From: Blattamonas nauphoetae
Lineage: Eukaryota > Preaxostyla > Oxymonadida
Assembly (NCBI GenBank): GCA_033064195.1
Contig: JARBJD010000049.1
Location: 1-64,000 of the forward strand
DNA: 64,000 nt
Direction of reading: 5' to 3'
Below the pieces are notes generated by a model. It ran no database searches and was not told the origin of the DNA. It saw only the letters and a program-made list of their open reading frames with translations. The position numbers were made by a program, and so were the translations under genes. Of the stretch, positions 1 through 14,000 are shown one piece after another. How positions within the stretch are numbered: position 1 is the first letter of the stretch; each line of letters starts with the position of its first letter.

Positions 1-1867
1 TGAAGTGTGCAATGACCTGATTTTGTTGAATACGGAAGAACATCATTTTCTGAGCTTGTGGTGACCACCAGCAATCCCAAACAGTCTCGGCTGCGCCTCC
101 TCCAGGTCTGCGGAGTGTTTGGCTTCAGAACAATCAATCCAAAAGTTTCAAAGGGAGGTTCATCAACCAATCCCGTCCCATGTTCCCAGAGGGCATCGGA
201 CGAGGGAGGTCAGCCTGTGGAGCATCAAACGTGCCGTCCGCATGAAAATGAGAAGCGGGCCACTCTGTTCCCGTCTCCGAGGATGGAATGAGGTTTGAGG
301 TATCTGTCGTCAAAGACCTGCAGTTCATGTGGAGTGGAAGGCGAAGAGATGTGTCGATCGATCGGGATGGAACTTGAGGGCGGGAGATGAAGGAGGGCAG
401 GATTGGGTGTTTCGTTGTTTCGACTGAGGCGATAGTCCTCCGAGTATTGTTGGTGCTGGAAGGGCTGCATGATGGCTTGTGCAGGGTGAGCGGCGTGAAA
501 CCGTTCCACAACCCGACTATGTTTCCCTTTCCTGGCATTTTATAATTTGGCTGGCAGAGTCCGACGATGTTTTGCTTCATCCTCCCGCTCAGAACTGGCT
601 TCATCACTGTCCTCTTCCATCTCCTCCTCTTCAGAGCTGTTTTCTCCAGATCGTTTGAGTGCCCTTCGTTCCCTCAGTTCTTTTTCGTTTTGGATCATCG
701 CTTCCCTTCTCTGTATTTTTCTTCGTTTCATTGCCTTTTCTTTTTGTCCAGGTGTCGTCGTTCCCGTTTATGAGCGAGAGATGGGGTCTCATCAACATCG
801 AACAGCCATCCCATGCCTTCCTTCATTCGGATGTCGCCAGCGTAGATCAGTGGCCACATGCTGTCATCACCACGTTAGCCGATGACCCAAAGTCGACAGA
901 ATGATACGGGATCTGGTGGATAACCGGGTCCCGTGTGAGTGTTGATGGGTGGAGTTTGACTCCCTCTCTTAACTGATGAGAGACAACAACTGGAAGGAAT
1001 GAAAGGAAGCTGGAGTGAACGGATGATGCAAGACTTCCTGATTCAGGGATGTCGAAGAGAGGCTGGTCTTTCCATCAACAACCACAGTTCCGTCGATTTG
1101 AACGGCAGCAATTTGCGACGAGAATGGACTAACAGCCATTCCGCAGCAAAGACTGAGCTGAAATGAAGAAACCTCAGAGAGTGTGACTCGAGATGGAGAT
1201 GAAGAGATGAGATGACGTTTTGGAAGGTGTACAATGTGATATGATGCTTGAATCTGACAGCGAATCTGATGGAAGCGAGCGAATCTGAATAAACCCGATG
1301 CTGAGCAGATGAAATCTCGAAAATCATCGAAAGAAGGGTGAGTAAGGAGAGTCTCTGTAAACATTGAATTTGTTTCATTATTCCCTCCCGGAATGAAGCG
1401 CTGAACATGGAGGCAGTCGTTGTTCGTCCCACATCGAGAAATAATGATAGAGCAGTGAAGCATCTGAATAACGACCATACATCCATTTTCAAAGGTGAAG
1501 CGAACAATCGGCAGATTTGAAATCGCTGAAAGAACTGCTGGTTCGGTAAAGACAGATGGATCACAGGTGACGACTGTATATCATAGGAAAGGGATCATTG
1601 TTTGGAAAATTCAGTGTCTTTGATGATAAAAATAAGAGAATCATGGTTTCCGGGTACAACATCCGATATCGATGATTTTTTCTGCAAGAGACAAAACGTT
1701 CTGGTTTGAAGATTCAAAGGAATGATATGTCTCAGAATGACGAGCAATGGAGAAAAGTTCAGATATTGGATATGAAAAGTGGAGAGGTAATGTTGATGAC
1801 GGCATATATCTGTCACTGAGAGTCGATGAGACAAGCGCCCGAAAAGTTGCTCCTGTGAATCAGTCAT
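1..1867 (-). pseudogene. Broken, edge-truncated mirror copy of the 1655-aa gene
   Basis: This is the mirror of the first third of the gene at 37497-42464, cut off by the window edge. The start (MTDSQEQLF) is recognisable at 1867. The frame changes several times, so only short pieces of about 60-170 codons stay open, while the right-arm copy is open throughout. I read it as the lower-quality duplicate and not as an independent gene. Confidence 0.85.
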
Positions 1868-2071
1868 GTCTCAAAGACGCGAAAAGAGATATAATCACAC
1901 TGGTGGTGATATTGAAAATAAAAGGAACTGAAAGACTCTGAACAATGATGACGATTGAAAGAGTAGTGGGTCTTGTTCGTCGGCAGAATTTATAAAACTT
2001 ATGAGGATGGGAAAAGTGTCAAAATCTATCGATTGAAGTGAAACAGAGATGAGGAGAGATGCTTGAATGAT

Positions 2072-3274
2072 TTATTGTGACTCCGGAAAATCAAAGCTGG
2101 GCTGAGTCTGCACGCTCTATCCCCAAATGTGATGTCCTGCTGTTCAGCCAGGGCCTTCTTCTGAGCTGCCTCATTTTTGAAGATGATGAACCCATACCCG
2201 ACATTCTGTGAGCTGTCGTATCTGCGCTGTCTCAAGCTGACTTCCTGCACATCGAATCTTTGAATGCCTCCAACAATTCAGCCTCTGTTAAAGTGAACGG
2301 GATGTTGCTAATGTGGACACGAGTCGTTGATCGTGGGGTGTTTGGAGTCAATTTGGCGTCTTTCCTTCTTTGTCCTCCGTAGCGGCCTCTCCGCCGAATC
2401 TGCGATATCCACGGCCATATCCACCGCCTTCACGCCGAAACTGTTGATTGTCATGATACCCACCCTCGTGGCGGTATCGCTGGTTGTCATAGCCCTCCAG
2501 TGATGGTATCTCTGAGGAGCGTTGTGTCCTCCCTCCCGAGGATATCCAGCACCACGGTTGTATCCTCCATCTCGCCCATATCGATCACCTTCTCTCTCGT
2601 ATCGTCTGTCCTGACCGTATCGTTGGTCCGTTGATAACCACCGTCACGACTGTATCCACCCTCCGCTCGTATCTCCCTCCTTGCTGATACTCTTTGTCAC
2701 GTCCATAACCTCTGTCTTGCCCGTATCCATCTTGGTCTCTTCGGAACTCTCGCCGTGGTCCTCGTTCCGCGTATTGACTCATCGGTCTCTCACGGTCGAA
2801 GCGGCCTTCGTCTCGTCCTTTATCGCCTTCCTGTTGGTACCGATTGTCCCTGCGGTATCCTCCTTGTCGGCCATACCCATCTCTATCTCCATAGCCTCTG
2901 CGATCGTCGTAACGTCGTTGTGGATAATCACCACGTGGGGACCATATCGCCCACGTCCTCGGCGAGCAGGAAAATCAGTACGATCCTGGGCAATTTCTAC
3001 GCGGAGTTGGCGTCCATCGAGGACTTGTTTGTCACCCTTTTCTTTGGCATTGTCAGCATCTTTTTGTTTCCATCGTGACAAAACCATACCCAAAGGGTTC
3101 ATCATGTCGTGTGGCGATGGTAGCATTGGTACTAAAATGAAAGATGATTGAGAGGGTAGGGAAAAACAAACACGATTCCATATTGTTCAAAGAAATGGCC
3201 CAGTGCTTCGGCATCGGTTGTATGTTCTAAATTGCCCACAAAAGGCGAGTTCCTTCTGCTGGCTGATTTTCCAT
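2072..3274 (-). pseudogene. Broken mirror copy of the RRM/RG-rich protein gene
   Basis: This is the mirror of 36078-37291. The start codon, the short intron, the RG/YG-rich middle and the C-terminal RRM can all be located, but small indels split the frame into at least three pieces. Confidence 0.85.
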
Positions 3275-3551
3275 TGAAGGTATTCTCTTTGAACCAAAAG
3301 TGATGAACTCGAGACAGAACTCGAACTCCCCAATTAAGGCATCCACCGTTTCTCTTATTCTCGGGCGATTAACTGCAAAATCCTCGAGAAAATGATCATG
3401 TACAATCGACAAGATGTTGATTAAAGACGAGAACAAGTCTCATCCACCTTCATTCTTTTCCGACAAATGTTAAATCTCTGATTCTGGGTCCAGATCATCA
3501 GGATCGGTTGTATCCCACTATCAGAGATATTGGTCTGGAGCGAATGGATCC

Positions 3552-5467
3552 ATGTCCAGGTCTGCTGAATCTGAATTTCAATTTTCAATTTTCTCTCAGA
3601 CGATCAGTCAAATGATGAAACACATCAATCGAAACGCCCTGTCAGAGCTCGGAAGATAAAATCTTTTGACGAATTCACAACATCATTTTCCGACAAAACC
3701 CACTCTTGGTCAAACCACATAAACTTCAAAACACAATTCTACGTTTTTCTTTTGAGTCTGTAATCTCTCCCAGTTCTCGTCCTTATGGAAGAATTTCCTT
3801 AATGATTCATTAACAAACACACAACTTCAATTTCATGGAAGCTATTCCTCGTCATGGCGCTCTACATTGATCAATGCGCCACAACAATCGATTCACCAAC
3901 CTCAGTCAATTCCACCAGAATTTCCACTCAAACCGATTTATCGAACAGATTTTTCCAATGCTGGCACAAACAAGATTCATGATCCCAGTTTTGCCCACTT
4001 GCAGAAGGAAGAATCGACTCGCAAACAGGGAAGGTACCGTCTGACGATTATCCGTTAGATGAATCGGAAAGTGATGAAGACGACAATTCTGATAACTTCC
4101 ACGTGAATGGAATGGAGAACCGACAAAGAAAACAGCGAAAATCCTGAAATACACACAGACTCAGTTCGACTCTCGTGTTCCTCGCTTTACTCAAATGTCC
4201 CTCCAATCTTTTATGCCCCAAAGACGCCGCCCCGTCCAGTTAACAACTTGGACATGTATCCACCCTACCCATATGATGAGTACTCAGAATATTTCTTCAG
4301 AAAACAGAAGGTGAACACTCCTCCGTGGATGCTCAGGTTTCCGTACAAATTGAAAACCCTCCCAAACAACCTATCTTTGTTCCAGAACTCCCCTCAGATT
4401 GGTCTCGAGACAAAGGAGGGCGAAATCATAAAACCAGATCATGCAGCACTCTGCCAGGCAAGCAGTAACGATCGTTGGTTTACCCCACCCTTCCTAATCC
4501 AATCAATGGTTGATATGACACAGCAACCAATTGATCTTGACCCAGCGTCTGAACCATCGGCTCAGAAACTCGTCTGTGCCAAAGAGTTCTGGTCTTATGG
4601 TTCTCTCGAACGTGAGTGGTGCGGAAACGTTGTCTTTCTCAATCCTCCCTTCTCTGGTGTTGGGTCTTTTGTCCCGTATGCACTCTCACAGTACTACAAG
4701 GGCAAGATGCGCGAACTCTTCATTATCGCCAGAATGGCCCGTCTTCGAAATGGTTTCATCTTGTCTGGATTCAGAAAGAATGCTGGACGATGACTTTTGC
4801 CCGTCGGCTCCGCTTTTGGTGTGTGATAGGGACTCAACCAACGAAGGAGGAACATCTCGAAAGAAAGAGACATATGAGGATGATTAAAGATCAGAATCAT
4901 GTGCTTGCCTTCAAAGATGATGAGAGTCAGTCTGAAAAGCTTCTGGATGATGACGAAAGTGCTTTGCCCTCTCCCCCTTCACTCCTGACGAGTCACCGAT
5001 CGTGAGCCCATCTTTCGTCTCAGACACTGACACTAAACCAGAAGAACCTCCTGTGACAATCGAAACCATCACACCAATCTTACCCGTCAAACGGAAGAGG
5101 TCTGTTGTGCTTAGTACACCAGATGCGGTTCAAGAGCCAGTTGTACGCAAGCGGTTCCAAAGAATCAGAGAAGCACGCCCTCCAAGATACAACAGTTATT
5201 CGGAATGTTGCGACATCCAACGGAACCATGCCGCATGAAATTTGCTTCTTCTATTTTGGACCGAATCCGAGACTGTTTGCTGAGACATTCGGAAAATATG
5301 GGAGAATCACTCCTCCTGATGATGTATATCGGCAGAACATGCTCAGAATGAACAAGTTTGTTCAGAAGGAAGATGAAAAATTGAGGACAATTGAAACGGA
5401 ACGAGCAAAGAAAAACAAGAAGAGATTCCGATTGATGAAGAAAAATGATATTAAAACTGAGGAATAG
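3552..5467 (+). pseudogene. Broken mirror copy of the Dam-like methyltransferase gene
   Basis: This is the mirror of 33862-35795. The methyltransferase core is visible around 4470-4800, including the WFTPP, DLDPAS and NPPFS motifs, but the frame is interrupted several times on either side of it. The right-arm copy is the one to use. Confidence 0.85.
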
Positions 5468-5754
5468 GTCGAAGATTTCCTTTTGCCACTTCGTCTTAAC
5501 ATGACTTGTCCAGAGGTACAAGAACTCACCAATCGGATCTTGCCAGAATAATTTCTTGAGTATCTGAGACCAGTCACACTTTTATATGGAACGGCGATAT
5601 TCATGTCTCTACTCCAAGCATAAAACTCAAAACGCAAATCGTTCATCGACGGGTTTTCTCTCTTGTCACAAGATTCAATCATGATTTCCTCTCGCACAAC
5701 AGGATCTGTATCATCTCGGGAATTCAAAGGTATATTCCCTTTGAATCGATTCAT
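5451..5754 (-). CDS. Small two-exon protein, left copy (better exon 1)
   Basis: Exon 1 (5754-5530) is open for 75 codons from ATG to a GTGAGT donor. It is followed by a 35-nt intron (5529-5495) and a short exon 2. The mirror copy at 33568-33878 has six extra bases scattered through exon 1, so here the left arm carries the better exon 1. Exon 2 is better on the right, where one more A restores the ending IPQF-stop. The predicted protein is about 89 aa and contains an aromatic/basic stretch (EFYAWSRD, YSRNYSGKIRL). I do not recognise the family. Its 3' end overlaps the convergent methyltransferase gene. Confidence 0.45.
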
Positions 5755-5825
5755 TCCCAATATTCCATTTTGATTCCATCTACTTCATCGACCGTTGAAT
5801 CACGATAAAAGACTTAACAGGAACG

Positions 5826-6500
5826 GTGGTGTCAACTTCCTATTCCCAATCGCTTGTTTCAAAGATCATCAATGAGGGGCTGTCTGAGTTTGAGTTAGAT
5901 TTATTCACAGTCGAGCTTGGAGAACAGCTTGAAGAGTCAGCATCGACATCTGACAATTCTTCAGCACTATCTCCTCGCTTTGGTCAATCATCAAAGAAAT
6001 CAGTTGCATCCAATCCAACTAAGGGCTGGGCAAACGAAAATGGAGGTCCACTCAGATCTTTTATCGCAGTTGCCCTCGACGATGCTTTAGGAGGCACTCC
6101 GCCCTCATCCAATCGATTTCGGATCCAGAAAGCACAACAACCATCATATATTGCTCAACAGCCTATCACACCTGAGCCATCAAACACTACACCCAATCCA
6201 GTTGAGATGCATCAACCACCTCCTTCAGACCCCCTTCCTCCCTTCCACTATCCACCATCGCTCTCATATACCAGCATGGGTGATTCAGCACATGTTCAAG
6301 GAAGCATGTACGAGCAAGTGTGGAACCAGTCGTGTCTCCATTGCGGAAAATAACAAATCGATCATATCTGAAGCGGGAGTGTGGGTCGCGGAACTAAAGG
6401 CAAAGGAAAAGAACGAAATGATCGCGGAAAATCAAGGGCTAACGTATCAGTCACGCCACGCACTTGTCGATCAAAACAAGATCTTGTCAATCTTTTCTGA
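5826..6500 (+). pseudogene. Mirror copy of the 225-aa hypothetical gene
   Basis: This is the mirror of 32818-33495. The first 175 codons match the right-arm protein. A small indel near 6340 then breaks the frame before the conserved C-terminal end. Confidence 0.7.
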
Positions 6501-6659
6501 CTTACGTTTGTTTTCTTAATTTATCTTGCTTTTTTCATTTCATCCAAAGAAACTCGCAATGAATCTCTGGTCAAAACTAACTGTAAAGCGTCAGTTTTCA
6601 TTCTTTACTGTGATGTGGCAGCTAGTCATAACACACCAAAAGAAAGGCCAAATTTTGTA

Positions 6660-6742
6660 GCATGGTTGGCCGAGCGGTCTAAGGCGGTAGACTCAAGATC
6701 TACTACTCGTATGGGTGCGTGGGTTCAAATCCCACACCATGC
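6660..6742 (+). tRNA. tRNA-Leu(CAA), left copy
   Basis: The cloverleaf can be folded by eye. The acceptor GCATGGT pairs with ACCATGC, the anticodon stem GTAGA pairs with TCTAC around the loop CTCAAGA (anticodon CAA), there is a long class-II variable arm, and the T stem GTGGG pairs with CCCAC around TTCAAAT. There is no intron. The internal promoter boxes are intact, and a TTTT run at 6747-6750 can serve as the Pol III terminator. It is identical in length (83 nt) to the mirror copy on the right arm. Confidence 0.95.
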
Positions 6743-6977
6743 AAGCTTTTCTCGATCTTTTTGTTTTGACTGGTTTGAAAACTCGCATATTCAGAGCTTT
6801 CACTTGAAAATACTCGGCCTTGGACATTTAGTTCCTTTTCTGAGAACATTTTCGTTGATCCAGCATGTCAATGGGTTTTTTGAAATCAACTCTCCAAATT
6901 TTGAACAATTTCTGGTCTGATACAACAGTTCCATCTATTGTCTGAGCCATATCATCGATTGTCTCCATCGTTTTGTC

Positions 6978-9900
6978 ATGGCACAGAAACTCCCTCATCA
7001 AATCATCGATGATCCATTGTGGAGCCAAAATTCATTTATATATCAGACATTTCCCTCTCCCTCTACAAAGATCTTCATTAACTGTTCATTTACTCTCGAT
7101 CCACATCAACGGACAGGATTGGGATGGATGATAAAACGAGAAAATGCACCTCCCAGTGGTTGTGAGGTTCGTGGCGGAATACTTTCCGATGAGAGTGGTC
7201 TTGGAAAAACTGTTGAATTACTTGCATTGATATCTTGCAATCCATACACTGCTACTCCTTCCAAACCCAATTTGGCATCAAAATCTTATCCACAAAACAC
7301 TCATTCTTATTCCACCTGGATCAACGAACACCTGAACAAAATCCCCCACCAACAGCCAGTGCACACTCCCCCACTGTTTACTCGATCCGTTGGTACCATT
7401 ATTGTTACGTCTAAAAGACACTCCAACATTGGATGAAACAGATCAACAACTTCCGCACCTCACCAAGTTTCTTTCCACATATTGTCCGGATGCAAACAGA
7501 TGTGGGTTTAAGATCCCACAATCAACATCTATGTTTTCATGGCAAGACGGAAAAAGTTACAAAGAGAAACTGTTTGAATGCGACATCATGCTCGTCACCT
7601 ACACATCTCTCATGTCCCAACTTGCCTCCATCATCAGATGGATTTCATTCAAAACCAACCAGAGAATCTCACTTGAGCAATGGCCGAGAATGCGGACAAT
7701 GCTGAAGAACAAAGGATTCCGCTGCCCCTATCAGAGTCGGCCAATTGAGTTTGATCCGATGTTGGAACTGAGTGACCTTTGGGGGCTTCTCGATTCTGGT
7801 CAGCAGAAAGAATTTTTTGATCTCGGAACTGCCAGTTGGCCAGCGTTCTGTGTTAAATGGCATCGAGCAGTCCTCAGCCAACCAACTGCAGGAAAGGGAA
7901 CACGCTCGGGAAAGCTCAAGGCGACACTCTGCATTCAAGCCACCAATCGATGGATTCTTACAAACCCTCTCGTCGAGAAATCGCCCACCCATCTCGTGGA
8001 GATGCTCACCTTCCTCCAAGTCAACCGTCTCTCCCATCGCAAGAACCTGCGAGGCCTTGTTCTTCAGCGGACGAGAGATCCCAACGGCAGCTGGGACGGT
8101 GTGACCGTTCTTCACGAGAAGGTCGTCCTTTCAGTCCCCGAACGTGACTTCTACGCGGGTCTCGAGTTGTCCTCTGCTTACGAAGTCCACTGCCTCTTCA
8201 AACGTTTTGCGTCGGACTCGTCGTTGAAGGATGATGTTCTGGATTCGAGCACGGATTACTTCATCCGCCTCCATCAGTCCTGCATCCACCCGACTCTCCT
8301 CTATCGCCTCCTTCTCCAGGAAGACCATCTTGTTACTCTTCCTTCGTTCAGTTTTCCTCACACCATGAATTTGTGGCTGTCTGACAAATCTCTCACTGCC
8401 ATTGAGAATCAAGCACATGTTCGACCTGTCTTTGCCGAAGAAAACGGATATTTCGCCGGCCAAATCCAAACTACACCGCTCCCAACATCACTGCCAAGAC
8501 TGAAGGGGAGTACGACCAGACACGAGAATCTCAGCACATTCGAGCGAGTCGTCTCAAAACGATTCATCAGTTCATGACCATCAAGAAACATCCGACGAAG
8601 AGAAAGATACGGGCAGGTTCAAGCAAGTCACGAAACTGGCAGGATCTACCGAGCCAAAACTTGAAGATACGAAAGTCAACATAAATCATGCGAACAAGAT
8701 CTCGATGGTCGTCCCGACACCCTGGCCCATTTCTCAACTCCTTCCACTCCCCATCAAGCAAGAATACTCCATCAAACGCGAACCCATTCTCAAACACGAG
8801 CATCCAGTCAAACATGAGCCTCTCCTCCCAACGGCACATTCGACCAAACGCAAGCCAATTCTCAAACATTCGCACACAGTCAAAGTGAGCCGACATTCAA
8901 ACAGACGTATCCCTTTATCTACGAACACCTCAAGACAGCATCAGAACACAAACACGACGGCTCACTCAAAACGAAATCGCTCTCCGAAGGAACACCCCAA
9001 ATTTGAGCCGTTCTCTCCCATCTTAGAAACACACGCGCCGCTCGGGTATACTTTCAGTTCTCAGACGCCCTCCTCTTCGTCCGATCGACGACCTCATGCT
9101 CATTCATCTGATCCTTCTGATGAACGAGTCCGTTCTGTTTCCCTCTCCCACCTCAACGTCTCCTCAACCATCCCAACATTCGCCAACCAGCTTCCCTCTC
9201 AAACGATTTCTACGCCGACGCATCCATCCCGTGGCGGCCAAAGCTCTCCGACGCTCATCTGTCGCTCTCGAAGATCCAAAGTCTCTCCTCTCATCCATCC
9301 CCGAAGCCCCATACAACCCAGACGGCTTGTTCTACGCCATTGTCGAGACAATGACATGAACATCATGATCGACGACGAGCAGGCTCAGGCCATCCCCACT
9401 CAACCCCAAACGGATCAGCCGACGAGTGGCTCGGCGTGCACAACTACTCTACGGACACGTCAGAACGTTAGTCTGCCTCCTCTTTCACCTGTCTCGTCCC
9501 AAACATATCAAGCCCCCCGAGCCGCAAGAAGACTTCGACGGCGAGACGTTGGGATGGACAGGGTCAGTTCTCGCGAAGACACTGCTTCGGACTCTGCCAT
9601 CGGATCAATCCGCCCCAAACATTCTGTTCCAACCATCTTTTCAACCACACACGGTGGACATTCCATCAGAAAACAAAATGTTTCAATCCCAAAAGCAACA
9701 TTCCCAGTTCCACGCATCCCTTCTCGCTCGTTCAACTTCACATCCCTTACACACTTCACTACCTTTCACGCGTGTCTGTTCAATGTGTCACAAAATGATG
9801 GCAATCCCTCTTGCCACCCCTTGTCAGCACATTGTCTGCCTTTTCTGTTGGAAAGTCTACAAAGACGCACCCTTCGCGCAGGCTGGTCCTGGCAAGACGC

Positions 9901-11000
9901 ATTGTCCAGTGTGCTCGGAAGTGGTATCTGATACCTCTCTCCTTCCATTGGCTCTCCTCCAAGGCATGCACGTTCTCATATCAATCCGAACAGGAAGGCT
10001 CATTCTTGGGCTTGTGTCGGAGCGGATCAGAGAGGATGAGCCCTCACTTGCTCGGTCTTCACCGAAAAAGCCAGAAAATAAACAACACACAAAAGGAGGC
10101 CGATCACGTCGCCTGATTTTGATGCCTCTCTTTCTGGTGAACAGGACGAGGAGTTGTCATCTCCAGAGGCTGTCGGAAAGAAGAAAAGAGAGCAACACCG
10201 ACCAGAGCACCGAAAACAGAAAGCGTTGCAAAGGTTCCCCGTTCACAATCAAAACGTCAAAGATCTGTCCACGTGGCACCAATTGACACATTCACACGAG
10301 TCTACGAGACGTTGAGCAGCACGGAGCAGCAGGCCATCAAACTCCGACAACACCAGCGGATGAAGGAACGCATCCTTCAGGACGACTCGTCGTCTGACAA
10401 CACTCTGTCAAACATGGCAGACTCAGAAATCTCATCCATCAACGAATTCACCAACACTCCAGATGCAACCAGAGGTCATTCCACAAAATTTGCTCATCTC
10501 TTCAACTTCATCACAGGCCGACTCCTCAGAACGCCTCAGTGCTTGTTCTCTCTCAGTGGCACAATGTCCTGGTGCTCCTTGCAGAAGAGTTGGACAGAGC
10601 ACAGATCCCTTTCTCCTGGCAGAACGACCCAAGATCCACACACAAATCAAGCCGCGCAATCCTCGGTTTCTTCAACCACACTGCCTGCGTTGTGTCGCCG
10701 CAGAATACCCACATCTACTTCCTCGACGTGCGATGGGATTACCGTATCCAAGATTCCATTGTCGCCAACTGTCGGGAGAAGTTCCCTGGTGTCTCTCTGA
10801 CGCTCGTCAAACCAGTGGTCACACCGTCGATTGAGGAGCGGATTGTTTATCTCAGCAGTCAGTTCAGTGCAAATGCACACAAACAGCGTGCTCGGAAACA
10901 GCCGGTCACTCCTCCAAAGCTGACGTTCAATTTGTACATGTTCATCCTTTCGGGGAGGTCGGAATACCTCGACACTTCATTGAAACCACATCTCTCCTGA
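6978..11000 (+). pseudogene. Broken mirror copy of the SHPRH-like RING/SNF2 gene
   Basis: This is the mirror of 28302-32337. The SNF2 N-lobe, RING finger and helicase C-lobe regions are all present, in order, but at least five frame changes split the copy. The right-arm copy needs only one frame change to read through. Confidence 0.85.
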
Positions 11001-11099
11001 TGTGGTCTTTGATTCTGTCGCTCTTCTTTTTCACTGACATGATTTGGATGTGCTTTGTTTTCACAATCAAGAGGTGAAATGAAATGAACATTAATTGAA

Positions 11100-13100
11100 T
11101 TAAAATTCCTCCGATTCTTCCTCGTGTTCGCTCTCTGCATTTCCACTTTCTTCCTCCTTCTCCTCCCTCGAGCTCCGTTGGGGTTCGTCCTCCTTTAGTG
11201 GTGTTGGTTTAGTCTCCAACGATGTGGAGCCCGTCCTTCCTTTCCTCATTTCGGCTGCAAGGTTCAACTTGTACGTGTCAATGACCTTCTTCTTCATCTC
11301 GACCTCCTCACGCAGAGTGGTGATGGTCAGTTTCAGCTCATTAATCTCCTCTCTCGTCCGATCAGCTGTTCCTTCATCACCTTCACAAGTTCCTTCAGTT
11401 TCGTCATCTTTTCTTTCGTCTGCGAATCAGACGCAGGCTGTGGAATTCGTGTTGGTTTCGAAGATGAGTGGTCTGAAGACTGGCACCCTGTTCCAACTTC
11501 TGAGCCCTCATCAATGCATTCTGAAGATCAATTTGGAGTTCCGTTGTCTCTTCCGCAGACTCTCGCTTTCCCTTCGGAACACTTCCTCCTGTTTCTGTTT
11601 TTCTTCAAACAGCTCGGAGTATGTCAGGTGGCATTGTGGTGTGGATTCGTCCTTTCGATTCGGGTCTTCAAGCGGACTTTGCAACGAGTTCAGAAGTGAC
11701 CTAATTTTTGCTTCAAGTTCAGCCACCTTCTGATTCTCCTCTTCCAATGTTTTCTGAAGGGCTTCTCCTCTTCATTCTTCTTGAGTAGCTTCTGCTGCAG
11801 TTTCTCTTTCTCCTCCAACACATTCTGCAGTTTCACTTCCATCTGTGTGAGAGTGGTCCGTTGTGAATCATCGAGCACGTCGGCTTCATCTGCGTCAGAT
11901 TGTCGTGGTTCTGGTGGGAGATGGCCAGTGTGCATCTGCGGGTTCGATTGTGGGTACGATGCGAACGGGATGACGTGCGAGGAGAGCGACTGCGGGGAGT
12001 CTGGTTTGTGCTGAAGTGGTTGGTTGTGGACGCCGGATGGTTTCAGTCTTGGTCCATCCTTCTCGTTGATTGCACTCTGGCTGATGTGCGGTGTGGATGG
12101 GAAGAACTCGTCCATCGAATCGTCCGATGTTTTGGAGTGTTCGTCAGTCTCCGAGTGATCCGTGTCTGCTGCTCTAACTGTCTTTTTACTCTTCCGGATA
12201 TTTGGACGATGACCTGTTGCTTCCCGTCGAATGGCTGCTGGTGAAGACTCACACAACAACTCGTTTTCTCGCCTTAGACGATACAACTCGCTCTCCATCT
12301 CTCTCTTTCGTTCTCAGCCTCGATTCTCCGACGCATTTCTTCCTTCATTCGGGTTTCATTCTCAGTTTGAAGTCTTTCTTCCCGCTCGCGTTGGAACTGT
12401 CTCTCATTCTGTGCTTCACGCAATTCATTTTGAAGCTCCGATATGACACCTTTTAATTGATCAACGTTCTGTGGTCCTCCTTGTGCTGCCATAGTCGATG
12501 ACATTGCAAAAGAATCCATTCTCACCCCAAATTGTTCATTGAGGAGCTGTACCTGCCTTTGAAGTGTGCTGTTCTTCATGGTGAGCAGTTCAATCTCGTT
12601 GTTCAATTTGAGTCGTTCAGAATGGTTTTCGTTCTTTGCATCGAGTAGTTCCCGTTATGTTGGATGATTAAATCATGTGTGTTCTGCTGCATTGTTGATA
12701 TTTTGCTTTCATATTCCTGTACGAGAAGAAATAATTGGTGGAACAAACATTGACTATCTGTGCAATGGTCTGTTTTTCCTGAGAGGCAAGTTGTTGAAGA
12801 CCTACTAAAATAGAATCGAATTCTCTGGAAAAGGTATGCTTTATCATAAGAAGAGACTGTTGATTGGCGTATTCCTTGGAGCTTAATGATTGAATTTGTT
12901 GTTTTAAATTTTCATTCATTAGTGATAACTGATAGATTACAGGCTCATATTGTTGTTGAATCTGCTGAAGCAACTGTGGAAGCTGATTGAGATGAGCAAA
13001 AGGAAAGGCCAACATCCTGGTAATCTCGATATATTTGTTGGATAGCTTCAAGATCTTCCTGGAGTACGGTGTCAGAGTCGGACGTACTTGGTGGATCCAT
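11100..13100 (-). pseudogene. Mirror copy of the coiled-coil gene (exon 2 intact here)
   Basis: This is the mirror of 26193-28202. Exon 2 stays in frame here (reading HTFSREFDSILVG...), whereas the right copy has one extra T in a T-run. The long last exon is broken here but nearly intact on the right. The two copies together define one coiled-coil protein. Confidence 0.75.
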
Positions 13101-13176
13101 GTGGAATAGTGGAGAATTTTCTTCTCGGGTTGAAAGATGCTACAAGTGTCGTGGGTGAGATCAAGACAATAGCACG

Positions 13177-13814
13177 ATGCAGGTGTTAGAACTCCTTCAT
13201 TGTAATTTTTCTCTGTCTGTAACGGTAGTCATACAGAAAGAACTTACTTTTAAGACAAAACCAGAGAAGGTTCAACTCTCTCTTTCTTCATCACGAACGA
13301 ATTCTCTCTTAACTAGAGTTTATCAATTTCACTCCACAAGTGGAAGCCGCCCTCCGTGAAAGTGGTATTAAGGAAGGTCTCTGCCTCGTGAATGCAATGC
13401 ACATTACCGCATCGTCTGATCGTTTATCTGATTTCGTCATCAATCCAGAGTATTCATAAACGACAACGAATCAGGACTTTATAATGATTTTGCTCGCTGG
13501 CTTGAGCAATATGTTCCATGGGATCCTCCAAAGTATCAGCACAACCAAACCGGAGAAGACAATGGATCAGCACATATCAGGCGCCAGCTGTTTGGTCGCG
13601 AGGTTGTTGTTGCTATCACCAATGGAGCATTGGATTTTGGTCCTTGGGAACAAATCTTCTACGGTTTGTATATTTCTCTTGATTCATTTTCTTCATCAAC
13701 TAGGCGAACATGATGGGAAACGTTCAAAGAGAGTTCTCATTAAGCTCATCGGAAGCAAGGAAGAACATTCCAAAGATTTTTCCATCTTCACTCATCATAT
13801 TTCCGGTTTTGTAA
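13177..13814 (+). pseudogene. Mirror copy of the YjbQ/UPF0047-family gene
   Basis: This copy has the same four-exon layout as the right-arm copy. ATG-CAG is followed by a 54-nt intron (13183-13236), with further introns at 13414-13448 (35 nt) and 13664-13703 (40 nt). The A-run in QKEL is in frame here, but the next A-run (KTKT) is one base short, and the T-run just before the stop differs from the right copy. The family signature ([20 protein letters not shown]) is readable in both. Confidence 0.7.
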
Positions 13815-14000
13815 CAATAATGTGCAACATGGTTTGAATTCAAAATGCCCACACACGGTTCCGTAAACGCAAACATCCATTATCATGCATCCTCTTTCCA
13901 AATCTGAACTTGATCAATGTTGATAAGAGTTCCCATCATCCTCAAACCAGTTCTGGTCATCCAACCAGGACGAATACGGTAACTGTCGTGGAGATTGTGT